Below, one piece after another: positions 52,900-63,892 of a DNA stretch of 64,000 nucleotides. The notes under the pieces were generated by a model that saw only the letters and a list, made by a program, of their open reading frames with translations, was not told the DNA's origin and did not search any database. The stretch covers positions 1,116,001 to 1,180,000 of the forward strand of contig JAHDVF020000937.1 in the NCBI GenBank assembly GCA_022606425.2, in the 5' to 3' direction. The stretch comes from Lepidostoma basale. Taxonomy: Eukaryota > Arthropoda > Insecta > Trichoptera > Lepidostomatidae. The translations under genes were made by a program, and so were the position numbers. Each line of letters opens with the position of its first letter. Positions within the stretch are counted from its first letter, which is position 1.

Positions 52900-54660
52900 T
52901 GTTTTATATCTATTATATATATTAAATTTATGTCTAACCACGAAATGAGTGCTCCATATGAAAATTGAGTACTTAACATATGGGAATTTTATCTGTATAT
53001 AGTATGTATGTTATATATAAAAATTGTGTATTTTACACTTGTGTTGGTCTGCATAGCAGGTAGACACCCACACTCACACAGACGCACGGCGCCAATAGCA
53101 GGATGGAAATATATTCGTATCTGTGAAATGATTGACAGCACTCCGGCCGAACATGCTGGATGAAAGTTACCCCAGGCGACGTCCCCGTCCCTGTCTCGCG
53201 AACCAATATCGGAGGGGAGCAAGCGGGACAAAAAATTAAAGAAGATACCGTTTTGGTATTTGCGAATCCAATTTGTGGTAGGGGATATATAAATTTCCTC
53301 CCCATATGCATATTTAGTTTCGGTATTTATTTTCCCTCTTAAAGGAAACAGTGTAGAGGGGGTGGTGGGGGCGGGGGAGGCACGACAGCTGCGGGGGTGG
53401 TTATGTTCTTATAACTTTTGTGTTGTGGATTTATTCTCGTGTCCCTTTTAATCCTTGCACAAATTACTTACTCGTGGAACATCGCGAGCCACGGTTTGAA
53501 AATCCTATTGCAGACTATTTATTTTATTAAAATTTTACACACGTAATACGTTTTCAATAAATATATTTTATGTATACATAACTAATATAAAATATGACAT
53601 TATAATTTGTTGACTAATTATTTTTTACATGGCAAAATGAGGGTGCATTGAAATATTAATTTTCATACAATTTTGTTTATGTTAATATATTAGGTTGTAT
53701 GCTATTTTTTAAATTATTTTATTTGTACCACCTACATTGAATCAAACCGAAAATATAGAAATTTGTCGAACCTTTGCTTATAATTAAAACATCAGTTTAA
53801 CGTTTTTTTTATTGTTTACTTTTGTATTTCGAAGCGAGGTTTATTATAATACAAATTAGTACGAGTATTACGAATTGATATTACGAATTATGGGAAACGG
53901 TGTTGATATTAGTTAGTTATAAATAATAATTCAAACATTTGATCATAGCAAAATTTCTCATTAGAATCTAATTCACTTTTTTTATAATTACATACTTTTC
54001 GTATAAGAAAAAAATCTGTCGTGAAAAATGTTTTTTTAGACAATGCAGAAACGTTTTTTTATTTGAGAAACTCTGTAAGTGTCTTTTTAGGCGTAAACAC
54101 TTGAAGCTTCGATTTGCATTCAAATCAACCCCCAAAGAGGGTGAATATATTATGTATTTAAATTCCTAATATAATGCACAGTTTAAAGGTTTGAGATATA
54201 TGAAATTGGAAAAGGGCGCTTGGAAATATAAGAAAATCCCATATGATCGAAGTTGAGATGAAAATTCTATGTGCACGCTGTAATATGAGAGCTAATATAG
54301 ATATATAAAAAATCGAAACGTGTGTTTTCACAAAACAAATCAATTTTATAACTGAGTTTTAAACATCGTGTTATAATATACAAATAAATTGTTCATAATA
54401 TATAAATAAAAATATATAAACTTTTGGTTTTTGGTTGACTGTAAAACTTTAAGTGTTAAAATGTGAGAATTAGAATTGACATTATATTTTTAAAACGTTC
54501 AGTCATTAATTGGTTTATAATGACTATTTAAAAAAAAGTCTACTTCAGCCGTTGGGAAAGCCATACATCCCGATAATTAAGGTGGAAATATAATAAGATT
54601 TCAAGAAACAAGTCTACATTATATTTATATACTCATACAAGCGAATGAACCGTTTTTTCA
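52900..54660. other. Unclassified sequence; G-rich patch 53345-53400
   Basis: 53040-53400 is GC-richer and contains a G-run segment (GGGGGTGGTGGGGGCGGGGG). The rest is very AT-rich. No gene recognised in the frames on either strand. Confidence 0.4.
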
Positions 54661-54674
54661 TTGATAAATATTAA

Positions 54675-55001
54675 TTATGAGCCTAAGAGACAGAGGCAGA
54701 AACGAAACGGTGAGATAAAAAACAAAGATCACTGAAATCATCCACCGGGTAGCGAAGTGGCAATAAGCAGGTCACGTAGCCAGAAGCTCGGACGAAAAAT
54801 GGACAAGAAGACTACTGACTTAGAGACAGTGGACGGCAATGAGAAGTGCAGGGCGACCGCAACTATGGTGGAAGGATGACCTATAAAGACATATCGGAAT
54901 AACCTGGATCTAGTCTGCACAAGACAGAGTGACGTGGAAGCAAATGGAGGAGGCTTTTGTCCAGGAGTGGACGGGAATAGGCTGAAGAAGAAGAAGAAGA
55001 A
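54675..55001 (+). mobile_element. RTE-like LINE (family B), 3' end
   Basis: SLRDRGRNETV, TEIIHRVAKWQ, RSRGHVARSSDEKW-type blocks with indels, ending AGGAGTGGACGGGAATAGGC and (GAA)n. AAATATT on both sides (near 54664 and 54999) may be the duplication. Collinear with 2730-3164. Confidence 0.78.
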
Positions 55002-55615
55002 ATATTTATTATTTTTTAAATTTGCTCGTTGTAATTACGAAATGCTAGTGATCGTTTATAAAGTGACTGAGTTCATAAAAGTTATCTAAGACAAAATAAC
55101 AAACTTCTACATTTAAAATAATACCTCAGTTGTAAGTATAGACAAAGTTTTCATTTATCACACAAAGTACAAAATGTATACAAATACTATTCCGCTAACG
55201 GAAGTTAATAACTTCATTATCATACTTAAAACGATTGATTTTCGTTTTGGTAGTACTTTTATAATAATAATTAGTGTATTTTTTTATATTGAATACCATT
55301 TCATTGTGTTTCTATATAAAAACTTTTAAGACCTAGTGTGTATCCTTGCGGTACACCTGCAATCGATAGAGCGGGGTAATTGCGATATAATCAAAGAGTT
55401 ACAAGAATTTTATTTTCCCCGGTAAACTTATTTACGGAGCACTTTATTCGCCAGCGACTTCCATCAGATATAAACCATTCCAGATTAAATAATGTCCATC
55501 TAGCATGCCGCTTGTTTTTAGCGGGGTAGTTTCCATTTCTTTCGAGCGCTTTTTCTTTGTCGCGTGAGTAACTAAAACATTTTAAATCCATATATAGCTC
55601 CGACACGAGTACCAG
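55002..55615. other. Unclassified sequence
   Basis: The minus-strand frame 55391-55606 has no recognisable content. Confidence 0.35.
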
Positions 55616-55770
55616 GATTTATCCGTAGAGGGTACCTCGGGGGCGAGAGGGGGGATGAGTTGCCAAATCGCGAAATAATGACACGCGGCGCGCTACCGCT
55701 GGGGGGGCGGCGCGCCCTCCGGGGGGCGGTGGCACCCTTCGGGGGCGGGGGCGCCCTACGTGACGATATT
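55616..55770. other. G-rich, CpG-rich block
   Basis: Runs such as GGGGGGGCGGCGCGCCC and GGGGGGCGGTGGCACCC recur as a diverged GGGGGCGG-x-GCGCCC unit of about 25-30 bp in the plus strand. Contrasts sharply with flanking DNA. Possible CpG island, promoter or G-quadruplex region. Confidence 0.5.
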
Positions 55771-56399
55771 ATAGAGGAAAAATTCTAAAAAGTTTAAAGT
55801 GATTCCCGGCGCGGAGTACCGCGATTGATTTTTCGACTTTGTTGCCAGTTACTGTAATATCCACCATTACGTGAGTGCCCGAAGTGATCTCTCCCGAGAA
55901 AGTGAAATTTTACTCCGGTGACGCGTTCAAGTTTGTATACCGAGAGGTGCCTCTCTCCCAACAGATAAAACAATACTTATACATGAATTTATTAAAAAAT
56001 GTCATGGATTTTAATGCATTTTTACTGTCGTTTCTTATGGAGAGCACTGTCTTACAATCCATTACAAATTATCTATGAAACCTATATTTTTTTATTGTAC
56101 AATTTTGTTACTTTTTTCACTCGAATGCAACAAAAGAGATCGTTGGAATTATTGAAGTTACTGGTAGTGAAATATTCCAGCAATATGGCAGGTATTCAGC
56201 AGAACAACTCTCACAATAAAATACAGCAAATAAATGACTAGGTACGAGTATATCCTTAAATATATTTTTTTAATTTAAACGATTGTATATTTCTCAGAAT
56301 AATAATCATAATTCCTCATTTACATTGTTAATTTTCTTGGTGAATATAAAATTTATTAATAACCATTAAAAAAAATTATTTAACACTTAATACTTTATA
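55771..56399. other. Unclassified sequence
   Basis: Frames at 55875-56241 have no recognisable content. Confidence 0.35.
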
Positions 56400-56585
56400 T
56401 TAAAACCACTTTATAATGAGTAAGCAGCGCCAACCGGTTTCACTCTGTAGCGAGCTTCCTCAGGGCTATACACAAACTTTTGGTTTATATATAGCCCTGA
56501 GGAAGCTAGCTACAGAGTGAAACCGGTTGGCACTACTCACTCGTAATAAAGTGGTTTTTATATAAAGTCTTAAAAAAGTGTTCAA
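56400..56585. mobile_element. Hammerhead foldback element (GCTC family), intact inverted pair
   Basis: Arms ACTTTATATTAAAACCACTTTAT and AAAGTGGTTTTTATATAAAGT with cores: minus 56428-56469 and plus 56493-56532, each GCC-CTGAGGA-A-GCTN..GAGT-GAA-ACCGGT-T-GGC. Helix I GCC/GGC is conserved in both arms; helix II is weak (GCTC/GAGT with a G-U). Confidence 0.78.
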
Positions 56586-56737
56586 TTCAATTTAGAAATA
56601 TGTCAAACTACCAAGTATTGGCTTTTTACCAAAGTTTAATTACCATTCAGTCTGTTGCAATTCAAATAATTATAATAAAATTAGCTTTTTATTTTTCGTA
56701 ATACTTCAGAATCATTTTTAAAATAAACAACAACAGC

Positions 56738-56807
56738 AAACCGTTACGCCGTTTCCCCGTAAGAGTAGTCAGAGAGAATAGACCGACATACTGCTCTATC
56801 CCGACAC
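56738..56807 (-). mobile_element. LINE-A 3' end fragment
   Basis: ACGCCGTTTCCCCG, GCTCTATCCCGACA; about 70 bp, tail replaced by AACAACAGC. Confidence 0.65.
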
Positions 56808-56816
56808 ACATTATAA

Positions 56817-57318
56817 CTAACTAACTAACCATCGCGCCGTTTCCCCGGAGGGGTAATAGAGGATGCACTGCCATACTATCTAATTCCTCCACATTCGTAT
56901 ATCGTAACATGCACGCTCGTCGATTTTTCCGACTTCAAATGTGGCCGCCTTTCAGTATTTTATTAATTTAGTCATGCCATCCTTTTCTTGGTCTCCCACG
57001 GCTTCTCTTTCCACTCACACTGCTTGTATACAACATTTTAACCATTCTTCTCTCGTCCATTCGTTCCATATTCCAAACCAACTCAGGGATCATTTTTTTA
57101 ATTTTACTTATGATGTAATCATCTGCCTTACATTTCTTCATTATTTCGTCGTTCGGTAATCTATCATAGATCGTTTTCCTGCACATTATTCTAAGTGATC
57201 TCATTTCTACGACATTTAACCTACTTTCATCCTTTTTTGACAGCTCCAAGCTTCACTTCCATACATAAGGGTTGGCACTAGAACTCCATTATGCACTGCC
57301 ATCTTTGCCTTAGTTGAA
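56817..57318 (-). mobile_element. LINE-A copy with target-site duplication
   Basis: ACATTATAA at 56808-56816 and 57319-57327. The minus-strand frame 56968-57249 reads LSKKDESRLNVVEMRSLRIM, CRKTIYDRLPNDEIMKKCKA, KKLYTSSVSGKRSRGRPRK-type residues, the same subfamily as 21200-21636. Confidence 0.9.
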
Positions 57319-57329
57319 ACATTATAATC

Positions 57330-58010
57330 TTTAATTTTAAGGCAATGTTTTAATAGTAATATTTAAATACGTAAAAACATTTAAAATTGTCAGCAGAGCT
57401 GGCGAAAGCTGTTAAAGTCAACAATCAATGAAAAAAATAACATTTTAGAAAATCGTTTACTACGAAATTTAAGTAAAATATAAACATGCTTGAAAATTAC
57501 TTAAAATTTCTAGTTGGATTGAATAATAGTAATGAATTTAACAAAATGTTATATGGAATTTATACGAGTATAGATTCCAACTAGATTGGACTGAAATGGA
57601 ATCAAGTTTCTTTTAACCTTTTGTATGAGTAACAAAATAAATATGCGCATTAAATGTGGCGGGGACCATGAGGTATTGTGTAAGTCACTAATTTTGCAAT
57701 GTTTTTACGTTATAACTTCTCAGAGACCTGTGCTAGTCAGGCGAGTTATTTATTACTACTATTAATAATAAGACTCACGCAATCGTGCTCAAATTACTAC
57801 ATTTGTACTTACATATTAATATTAATATATAAAATATATTGTATTATATGTGAGACATTGTTAGTTTTATAAATGCCTAAACATATTATGTAGGATAAAC
57901 GTAGTACTTATAATAATGGCACCCAAGAGCCGGAAAAGTCTTAAGTGATTTATTTTGTATACAATATGCAGTTTGAACTTAATTACTGTATCTATACAAT
58001 TTGATTTTAG
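57330..58010. other. Unclassified AT-rich sequence
   Basis: 57395-57430 (GAGCTGGCGAAAGCTGTT) vaguely resembles a decayed CCGGUC hammerhead arm. TCTAGTTGGA / TCCAACTAGA (57506 and 57573) are short inverted words. Otherwise nothing. Confidence 0.3.
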
Positions 58011-58014
58011 TCCA

Positions 58015-58327
58015 TTGTTTTGGCCGAAACACTATGATATTTTAACATTTTATAACTGTTAATGCAAAAACTTTGTTTTATATCACAATTGTATTTATTA
58101 TACGACAGCTGTTTCATCAACCAATGTTGACAGGTGTTACAAATATATTAAATGTCAATTTTTTTTTATAATTTTTCGAATCTTTGTGTATTTGTTCCTA
58201 TGTCAATTTGATATATTTTTGTAACACCTGATGATGTCAACATTGGTTGACGAAACAGCTGTCGTAAAATAAAATACAATTGTGATATAAAACAAAGTTT
58301 TTGCATTAACAATTATAATTTGATTTT
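58015..58327. mobile_element. Hammerhead foldback element (GTCAAC family)
   Basis: Left terminal word TAGTCCATTGTTTTGGCC. ACTTTGTTTTATATCACAATTGTATT / AATACAATTGTGATATAAAACAAAGT are inverted arms. Plus core 58222-58268 is complete; the minus core (58102-58140) lacks five bases of the CUGAUGA box. Confidence 0.75.
58222..58268 (+). ncRNA. Minimal type I hammerhead motif
   Basis: CTGATGA from 58228, extra T, helix II GTCAAC/GTTGAC (six pairs), GAA, helix III ACAG/CTGT, C17 at 58263, then GT pairing with AC upstream. Confidence 0.72.
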
Positions 58328-58493
58328 AGCTTGATTCTCATGGCATATGAAAGGTTATCTATCGCTAATCTATCGGAATTTTATTGTCATGTGAATTCTA
58401 CACCAGACTTAAGACAGACACTTCCATCGCAGGGAATTGAACCCAAGACCTTCGTTGTGGCGGTCATAGCTGTTGCAACTCTACCACAATGGT
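58328..58493 (-). mobile_element. tRNA-derived SINE, type 1
   Basis: Minus strand has CCATTGTGGTAGAGTTGCAAC and the B-box-like GGGTTCAATTCCC. Lacks the 3' part of the body and the (AAT)n tail; it directly follows the hammerhead element. Confidence 0.72.
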
Positions 58494-58499
58494 CTTTAT

Positions 58500-58789
58500 A
58501 TAAATACCTAGATACATAATGTAGGGTAAACGTAGCTTAAGTATTATATAAAAACTACACATGAGAGCCTAAAAGTCTTAAGTTACTTTTTGCCAGAAAT
58601 GAGTTGAAAAACATTATGTTATCATCGACACAGTATCCAATATGTCGTTCTCTGCGCCATGGCAGGCGAAAAGACAATCAGAGAACAAGTCACTATTATA
58701 GACGTAAAGGCTGTGAATCGGTCACACCCTGAGACGAAACCCACCCTGTATCGCTCAGGGCACACTATACTGGTCCCCTGTGGGTGGAA
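58500..58789. other. Unclassified; probably decayed RTE sequence toward 58760
   Basis: 58660-58790 is GC-richer and leads into the RTE-like frame below but has no clear coding match. Confidence 0.3.
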
Positions 58790-59320
58790 AAGTGTACCTC
58801 AAGTCTACACAGAGGTCCCTGGGAAGACAGATACTTGGTGTGAGCTTGCGTGATCGCATAAGGAATGAAGAAATCAGACGCCGCACTAGGGTTGCTGACG
58901 TCATGGACCGAGTGGCAAAATTGAAATGGTAATGGGCTGGACACTTGGCTAGACAGGGTGGCAACAGATGGGCACCCAGGATACTCAGTTGGAGACCATG
59001 GGCAAATAGGCGAAGTGTTGGAAGGCCACCGATGAGATAGACCGTTGAAATAATCAAAAGGGTTGGAAAATCTTGGACACAAAGGGGGCAGGATGGAGAC
59101 GAGTGGAGGAAATTGGAAGAGGCCTATATCCAGCAGTGGAGGGAAGAAGGCTAGCAAAGAAGAAAAATAAGAAGTGGGTGGAATGAGAAATCGAGGCAGA
59201 CCTAGAGATACCTGGAGAAGAATCCTGTATGACGAGGTTAAAGCAGCTGGCCTCACTTGGGATGATGTTAGACCACCATACGGGAATATCGTACGTAATG
59301 CGGTCTCCAAATAATGGAAC
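58790..59320 (+). mobile_element. RTE-like LINE ends, two in tandem
   Basis: 58790-59165: QRSLGRQILGVSLRDRIRNE, RRTRVADVMDRVAKLKW, stop, WAGHLARQGGNRWAPRI, SVGRPPMR, YIQQWREEG-stop, (AAGAA)n. 59166-59320: MRNRGRPRDTWRRILYDEVK, AAGLTWDDVRPPYGNIVRNA, the end of a different LINE whose C terminus resembles GRP..TWRR..AGLTW. Confidence 0.75.
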
Positions 59321-59329
59321 TAAATTCCA

Positions 59330-60160
59330 ACTGACTACTCGCCAGAGACTTCGGTGAATTCAGCACCTGAATTTTACGAGAGATCTTGGGGTTTCTGATT
59401 TTATATAAACTGCATCTAAATGCGCGATACAGTGTCGTTCTGTGAACCGGATACCTTGTTCAGTACGCTCGAGGGGTCTTTATTTATGTTTATATTATCA
59501 GGAGCACAGAAGAAAGTGCGAAAATTATCATCACCAATCGTGATAATACACGCGCACATTACGTTGGCAAACGGGAAAAATAAACAAACACTGGACTGCC
59601 GCCTATTCCCCTTCACATCTTCTTTCTTTAAGTAGCGGAAGCGGAGATAAACGTAAAAGTGATATTTTTGTGAAACTGTGTCTTTACTCCGCGTTGTTAC
59701 TAATATCAACAAGCGTGGCGAGACCGCGAGGAGAGAGAGGGACAGAGGCCCGAGAGCACGGGAGCGATAGGGAGGAGCAGACTCCCTAACGCGGAATGAC
59801 AGGCATCCAGCAAAACTTTGACAAGCCTTTACGATTGGCCAATATTCCGGGCGGCGAGGGCTCTCAACCTGTGGCGCGGGATGGATACACGGGCACCACA
59901 ATTATTATTGATTAAAGTTTTCAAATATACGAAATTTGAAGTACACTAGCAGATTTTCATTACTAAATATGCATTAAAATAAAATAATAAAATATTTGAC
60001 TTAAGAAGGCTTTGTTAATTGAGAAACAGATTTATATGCTAATATACTTAATTGTAAATATTATGAATAATCTAAAAAAGCAACAAAATATTAATGAATA
60101 TTTTTTAATGACTATCAAAATCTATGTTATTAAAATTATTATTTAATTTTCAATGTGAAT
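59330..60160. other. Unclassified; GC-rich 59690-59890
   Basis: 59690-59890 contains GAGAGAGAGGGACAGAGG and ATTGGCCAAT (a CCAAT-box palindrome). The minus-strand frame here has no recognisable content. A promoter or enhancer is possible but unproven. Confidence 0.3.
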
Positions 60161-60164
60161 ATAA

Positions 60165-60605
60165 AATAACTCATTATTATAAAGAAAGAATTTGGTTTAT
60201 ATCAAATAGATGCGAATGATGGTGTTATGAACCAAATAATGAAAGGATCATTAAGATGGTTTGGACATATGGAAAGAATGAATGAATAGAGAATGGTAAA
60301 AAAATATATGTTAACGATGTAAATGGAACCAGAAATAGAGGAAGACGTGGCACGATCAAATAAATCAAATATTGAATGTCGGCCATGTGAGGAGTCAGAG
60401 AAATCGACGCGCGTGCATGACAAGATGTATGATTGTTGAGGAAAGAGAGAAATATGTCAGGAAAGAAAAGTGTGGGAGTCCATTATTTCTGTCTACCCCG
60501 TCGGGGAGACGGCGTGATGGTTAGTTAGTTCGTCGGTAAGAATTTGGTAGTATCCAGGCTTGAAGCCAAGTCCCTTGGAACGGAAGCCAAGCGTTCTGTC
60601 ATAAT
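60165..60605 (-). mobile_element. tRNA-derived SINE, type 2, split by LINE-A
   Basis: 60165-60196 carries AATAACTCATTATTATAAAG (the SINE 3' end) and 60538-60605 carries the B-box complement CCAGGCTTGAAGCC and the A-box side. The two parts are joined by AAGAATTTGGT duplicates. Confidence 0.85.
60197..60537 (+). mobile_element. LINE-A copy inserted in a SINE, with target-site duplication
   Basis: AAGAATTTGGT at 60186-60196 and 60538-60548. From NDGVMNQIMKGSLRWFGHME through NGTRNRG and EKYVRKEKCGSPLFLSTP-type frameshifted residues to GGAGACGGCGTGATGG and a TTAGTTAGTTCG tail. Confidence 0.93.
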
Positions 60606-61439
60606 TTGGCAAATAATAATAAATAAAAAGTGTATGCTTCCCTTACATTGAATAATCCGATGTTAATTACGTTAATATTAATAATCATCAACAGAAAAAA
60701 TGATAACCAAGATGTGTGTATCTCATAATTTCATCATATTGTTTATTTCATAGGTTAAGAAGAAAAGTGTTTCTTAGTTTAAGAAAAAAGTGTTTTTTAT
60801 TTGCTACGAAAAACAACACGAAAACGGACAAATTTTGTGGGAATTTTAATTAATAGTTGAGAGCCACTGGTATGGAACAAACTGGATGTAGACGTTGAGA
60901 TCCTGACCCCCTCCACCCCCCACCCCCACTCGCGCAACTGTCAAACCTTCCCCCGACCTGTCACTCATTCGTCACTCGTCAAAAACACCAAGTGCCCCCT
61001 GTCTACCTCGCATACCCCCATCTCTCTCTCTCTAGGGCGAGGGTCTAGCCGCGTCCCGCTCTCGCCGAGCGTAGCGCGGGGTGAAGTTGATCGGAGCGGT
61101 GAAACCACGTGGAAGTACATAATCCGACCAACATGTACTGATGAAAGACAAGTTGAAAGATGAATAGGGTGGGAGCCTGCTGTCTCGTTAGTGGGTATGT
61201 GGGCCCCGGAAATGTCGTCTTACTGTCGGAATTATTACTTTAAAACACTACATTAAATATTTACATACACCTACAAACAAAATATTTAATTAACCGTAAA
61301 AAAATACTTCAAATTATTAATGTGACCTCTTTTTAAATCATTAAGCGTTAAATATATAAATATACAATATTTTCTAAACGTGCATTATCGTGCATTATAA
61401 GTTTTAATATATTATATGGGAGTGTTCTAAATATGCTAT
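60606..61439. other. Unclassified; C-rich/CpG-rich 60900-61100
   Basis: 60900-61100 has CCCCCTCCACCCCCCACCCC, a (CT)n run and CGCGTCCCGCTCTCGCCGAG. Candidate CpG-rich regulatory element; no gene recognised. Confidence 0.35.
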
Positions 61440-61530
61440 ATTAATAATTAATATGAATGAGAACATTTGATAATGTCATTCCATCTAAAATATAACAAAA
61501 CTTCTAGAAGAGGGATGTTTTATTTAATTT
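61440..61530. mobile_element. Hammerhead element remnant (GAAUGACAUGU family)
   Basis: TTAATATGAATGAGAACATTTGATAATG joined directly to GTCATTCCATCTAAAATATAACAAAACTTCTAGAAG: the helix II and helix III part has been deleted. Confidence 0.5.
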
Positions 61531-61629
61531 TTATATGGATTTTAACATCATCGTGTCATCAACATTTAAAAGAAAAATATTGTCAGAATGCAAAGGAATC
61601 TATAAAAGTAAGTCAAATTTGAAGAATTT

Positions 61630-61678
61630 AGTGGCTAATTCATTCTAGTCTGCTCCTGTGGAAGGACGTGATGGTTAG
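61630..61678 (+). mobile_element. LINE-A 3' end, decayed
   Basis: CTAATTCATTCTAGTCTGCTCC, AGGACGTGATGGTTAG. Confidence 0.45.
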
Positions 61679-61679
61679 T

Positions 61680-62297
61680 TATTAAATAATAAATAAATTG
61701 ATGTTTTAAAATAAAGTGGAAATTTATCTGTCTTCGTTTGAAGCCAAAAAAAATTCAATCAAATAAATTCAGATTTTACTGTCGTCGCCGGTTTTCACTC
61801 ATTCCAGATATTTGAAATTCAAATAACCAAATTGGCAATCAAATTGTGTTTGTTCACTCCACCCCTGGAGGGAGCAGTGATGTCGAATAAAGAAAATCTT
61901 AAATTATTTATTGTTTTGATAAAGTAAATGGTTCAATGAGATAATTATTAGGTATTTGCTATAAGCGTAGGTATTATGCGAGGTTCATTGGAAAGTGTGG
62001 AATAGTTTGAAATATAAAGATTAATTTTTATTTTTTGTCTACAATAGGTCGATTGAACCTAATCACTGTACACGCATTGGTTGGTAGAAATTCGTTTTGA
62101 CTTTCTATAAGTTTTGTCGTTATTTGAATGTGAAAGAATCTACATAAGTAGTGTTAGTGTGCATTTGTTTACTTACTTTGAGAAATAGCGCGATGTTAGG
62201 TTAGTTTTAAATCTTAAATAAAAACAAAAGAGAAAATTTTAATTTTAAAAAAATTGTACAGAGGCTATTTGAATCAAGTTACTGTATACATTTTATA
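61680..62297. other. Unclassified AT-rich sequence
   Basis: Nothing recognised. Confidence 0.4.
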
Positions 62298-62465
62298 ATA
62301 ATGGATTCTCATGACTTGTGATAGATAGCTGTTCTATCGCATTGTCACGTGAATTCTGTTAGATCAAAGAAAGCGTGAAAATATTGCCGTCATTGCCGGA
62401 AATCGAACCCGGGACCTTCGGTGAGCAAGTCATAATTGTTGCATCTTTGCGACGAAGGCCATCTA
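62298..62465 (-). mobile_element. tRNA-derived SINE, type 1
   Basis: Minus strand: GGCCTTCGTCGCAAAGATGC, B-box-like GGGTTCGATTTCCGG, then the body to GAATCCATTATT. No tail repeat. Confidence 0.75.
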
Positions 62466-62469
62466 ATGT

Positions 62470-63594
62470 TAATTAACATGTTTGATAAATAACATTTTAT
62501 AAGTTATTTGAATGTTTTTAAAAAAAATTATTTAAACGCCACTGGGAGTGGCAGATTTTTTAAGCAGAGCCGCACTGGGTCCCCTCGAGTGATCGCATTA
62601 CAAATCGAAAAACGTTCAAATATTTAACCCGTTTTTATTTGACATTGTAATGAAGGTATAAAATTCTGGGTGCGTTTTCTGTCCGCGGGTGACATTGAAT
62701 ATTAAAAAGGGATTTAATTTTTTTCACACAAATAATAAGCTCGAACAAATTAACATTAAAAGGCAATTAAAGTGATAATTAATTTATCATATAATATTTT
62801 ATAAATTATTTCTTCCGTTCGAATACTCGATTAATGACGTTATTAATATTAACTAGTACAATTACCAAATTTATCCTAGAAATGAATTTGTTTTAATATT
62901 ATTCATCGTTTATATTAAAAATTACATTCTTGCTTAAACAATAAAAAAAAATCAAATGCGAGTATTTAAAAAAAACTCTTTACCGTATTGGTTTAGTAAC
63001 TTTCCCCAAGAACCTTTGCAACAAACCAATCTCTAGAATTTAAACAGTGTTTGAATAGTTCTAAATTTTAATTATTTACTAATTACCTACAGCAAACATT
63101 GATGTTCACTATGTTTTTTTAACGCAACATCACTGCTCTTGTATTACTAATAAAGCATCATAGCTTTTGTGATGTCTTGTTGGAAAAAATATGTATTAAA
63201 ATTGGCCCATTTCTAGTATCGATTACGTGGTAACCAAAATATAGAAAGCATTTAATTTATTGAATATAACTTTCAACCCTTCGAAACGAAATAAGTACAA
63301 TTCCAAAAATAAACAGAAATTACCCGGAAGTGGAAGTGAAAGTTTGGTCTTTGTTTATATACCTGAATGCAAGTTGGAAAGGGATTGTGACGTCACGAAC
63401 AATTCTATAGGCACGCACGATACACCTGCTAGAATATCCAAAGGCAAAAGGATTCTTTTTGATTTCGTGTTATTAAAGGACGCAACGTTCAAATATTATG
63501 AAGATTTTGTAGATGTAGTGTTACAATTCAATGTATAGTCGTGTAATGCATTGCTTATTATTTAAATATTGACTGTTTATTAATATAAAAATAA
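62470..63594. other. Unclassified sequence
   Basis: A 92-codon plus-strand frame at 63260-63538 starts with ATG and is lysine-rich; it has no recognisable domain and could be chance. No other signal. Confidence 0.35.
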
Positions 63595-63885
63595 TTTTGA
63601 ACTGTCAACTGTATTTTATTTTATGCGACAGTTTCGTCAACCTATGTTTACATCATCATGTGTTACAATAATAAATCAATTGTAACAATTTTCAGTGTTT
63701 TAAATTTGACATTTGATATACTATTGTAACACCTGATGATGTCAACATAGGTTGACGAAACAACTGTCGTGTAAAATAAAATACAATTGTGATACATAAA
63801 ACAAAGTCATTTAATTTGACAGTTCAAATGTTAAGGTAACATAGTGTTTCGTCCAAAACAATGGACTATAAAAATAATTTACATG
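63595..63885. mobile_element. Hammerhead foldback element (GTCAAC family), intact pair
   Basis: Left arm GAACTGTCAACTGTATTTTA and right arm TAAAATACAATTGTGAT..GACAGTTC are inverted; the right end carries GTCCAAAACAATGGACTA. Minus core 63626-63664 has A at position 3; plus core 63729-63772 is complete. Confidence 0.78.
63729..63772 (+). ncRNA. Minimal type I hammerhead ribozyme motif, best copy
   Basis: Helix I ACAC (63729-63732) with GTGT (63769-63772), four pairs; CTGATGA (63733-63739); extra T (63740); helix II GTCAAC/GTTGAC, six pairs with loop ATAG; GAA; helix III ACA/TGT with a two-base loop; C17 at 63768. Every conserved hammerhead core base is present; the single extra base after A9 is the only departure. 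Confidence 0.8.
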
Positions 63886-63892
63886 TCCTAAT

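Noticed and set aside
58765..59310. A 181-codon minus-strand frame
   Set aside because: It is the antisense of an RTE-like LINE coding segment on the plus strand.
59416..59901. A 161-codon minus-strand open frame as a gene
   Set aside because: Composition follows the GC-rich block; no recognisable motif or splice context.
63260..63538. A 92-codon open frame as a small gene
   Set aside because: No recognisable domain, no splice or promoter context, and such lengths are expected by chance in DNA of this size.
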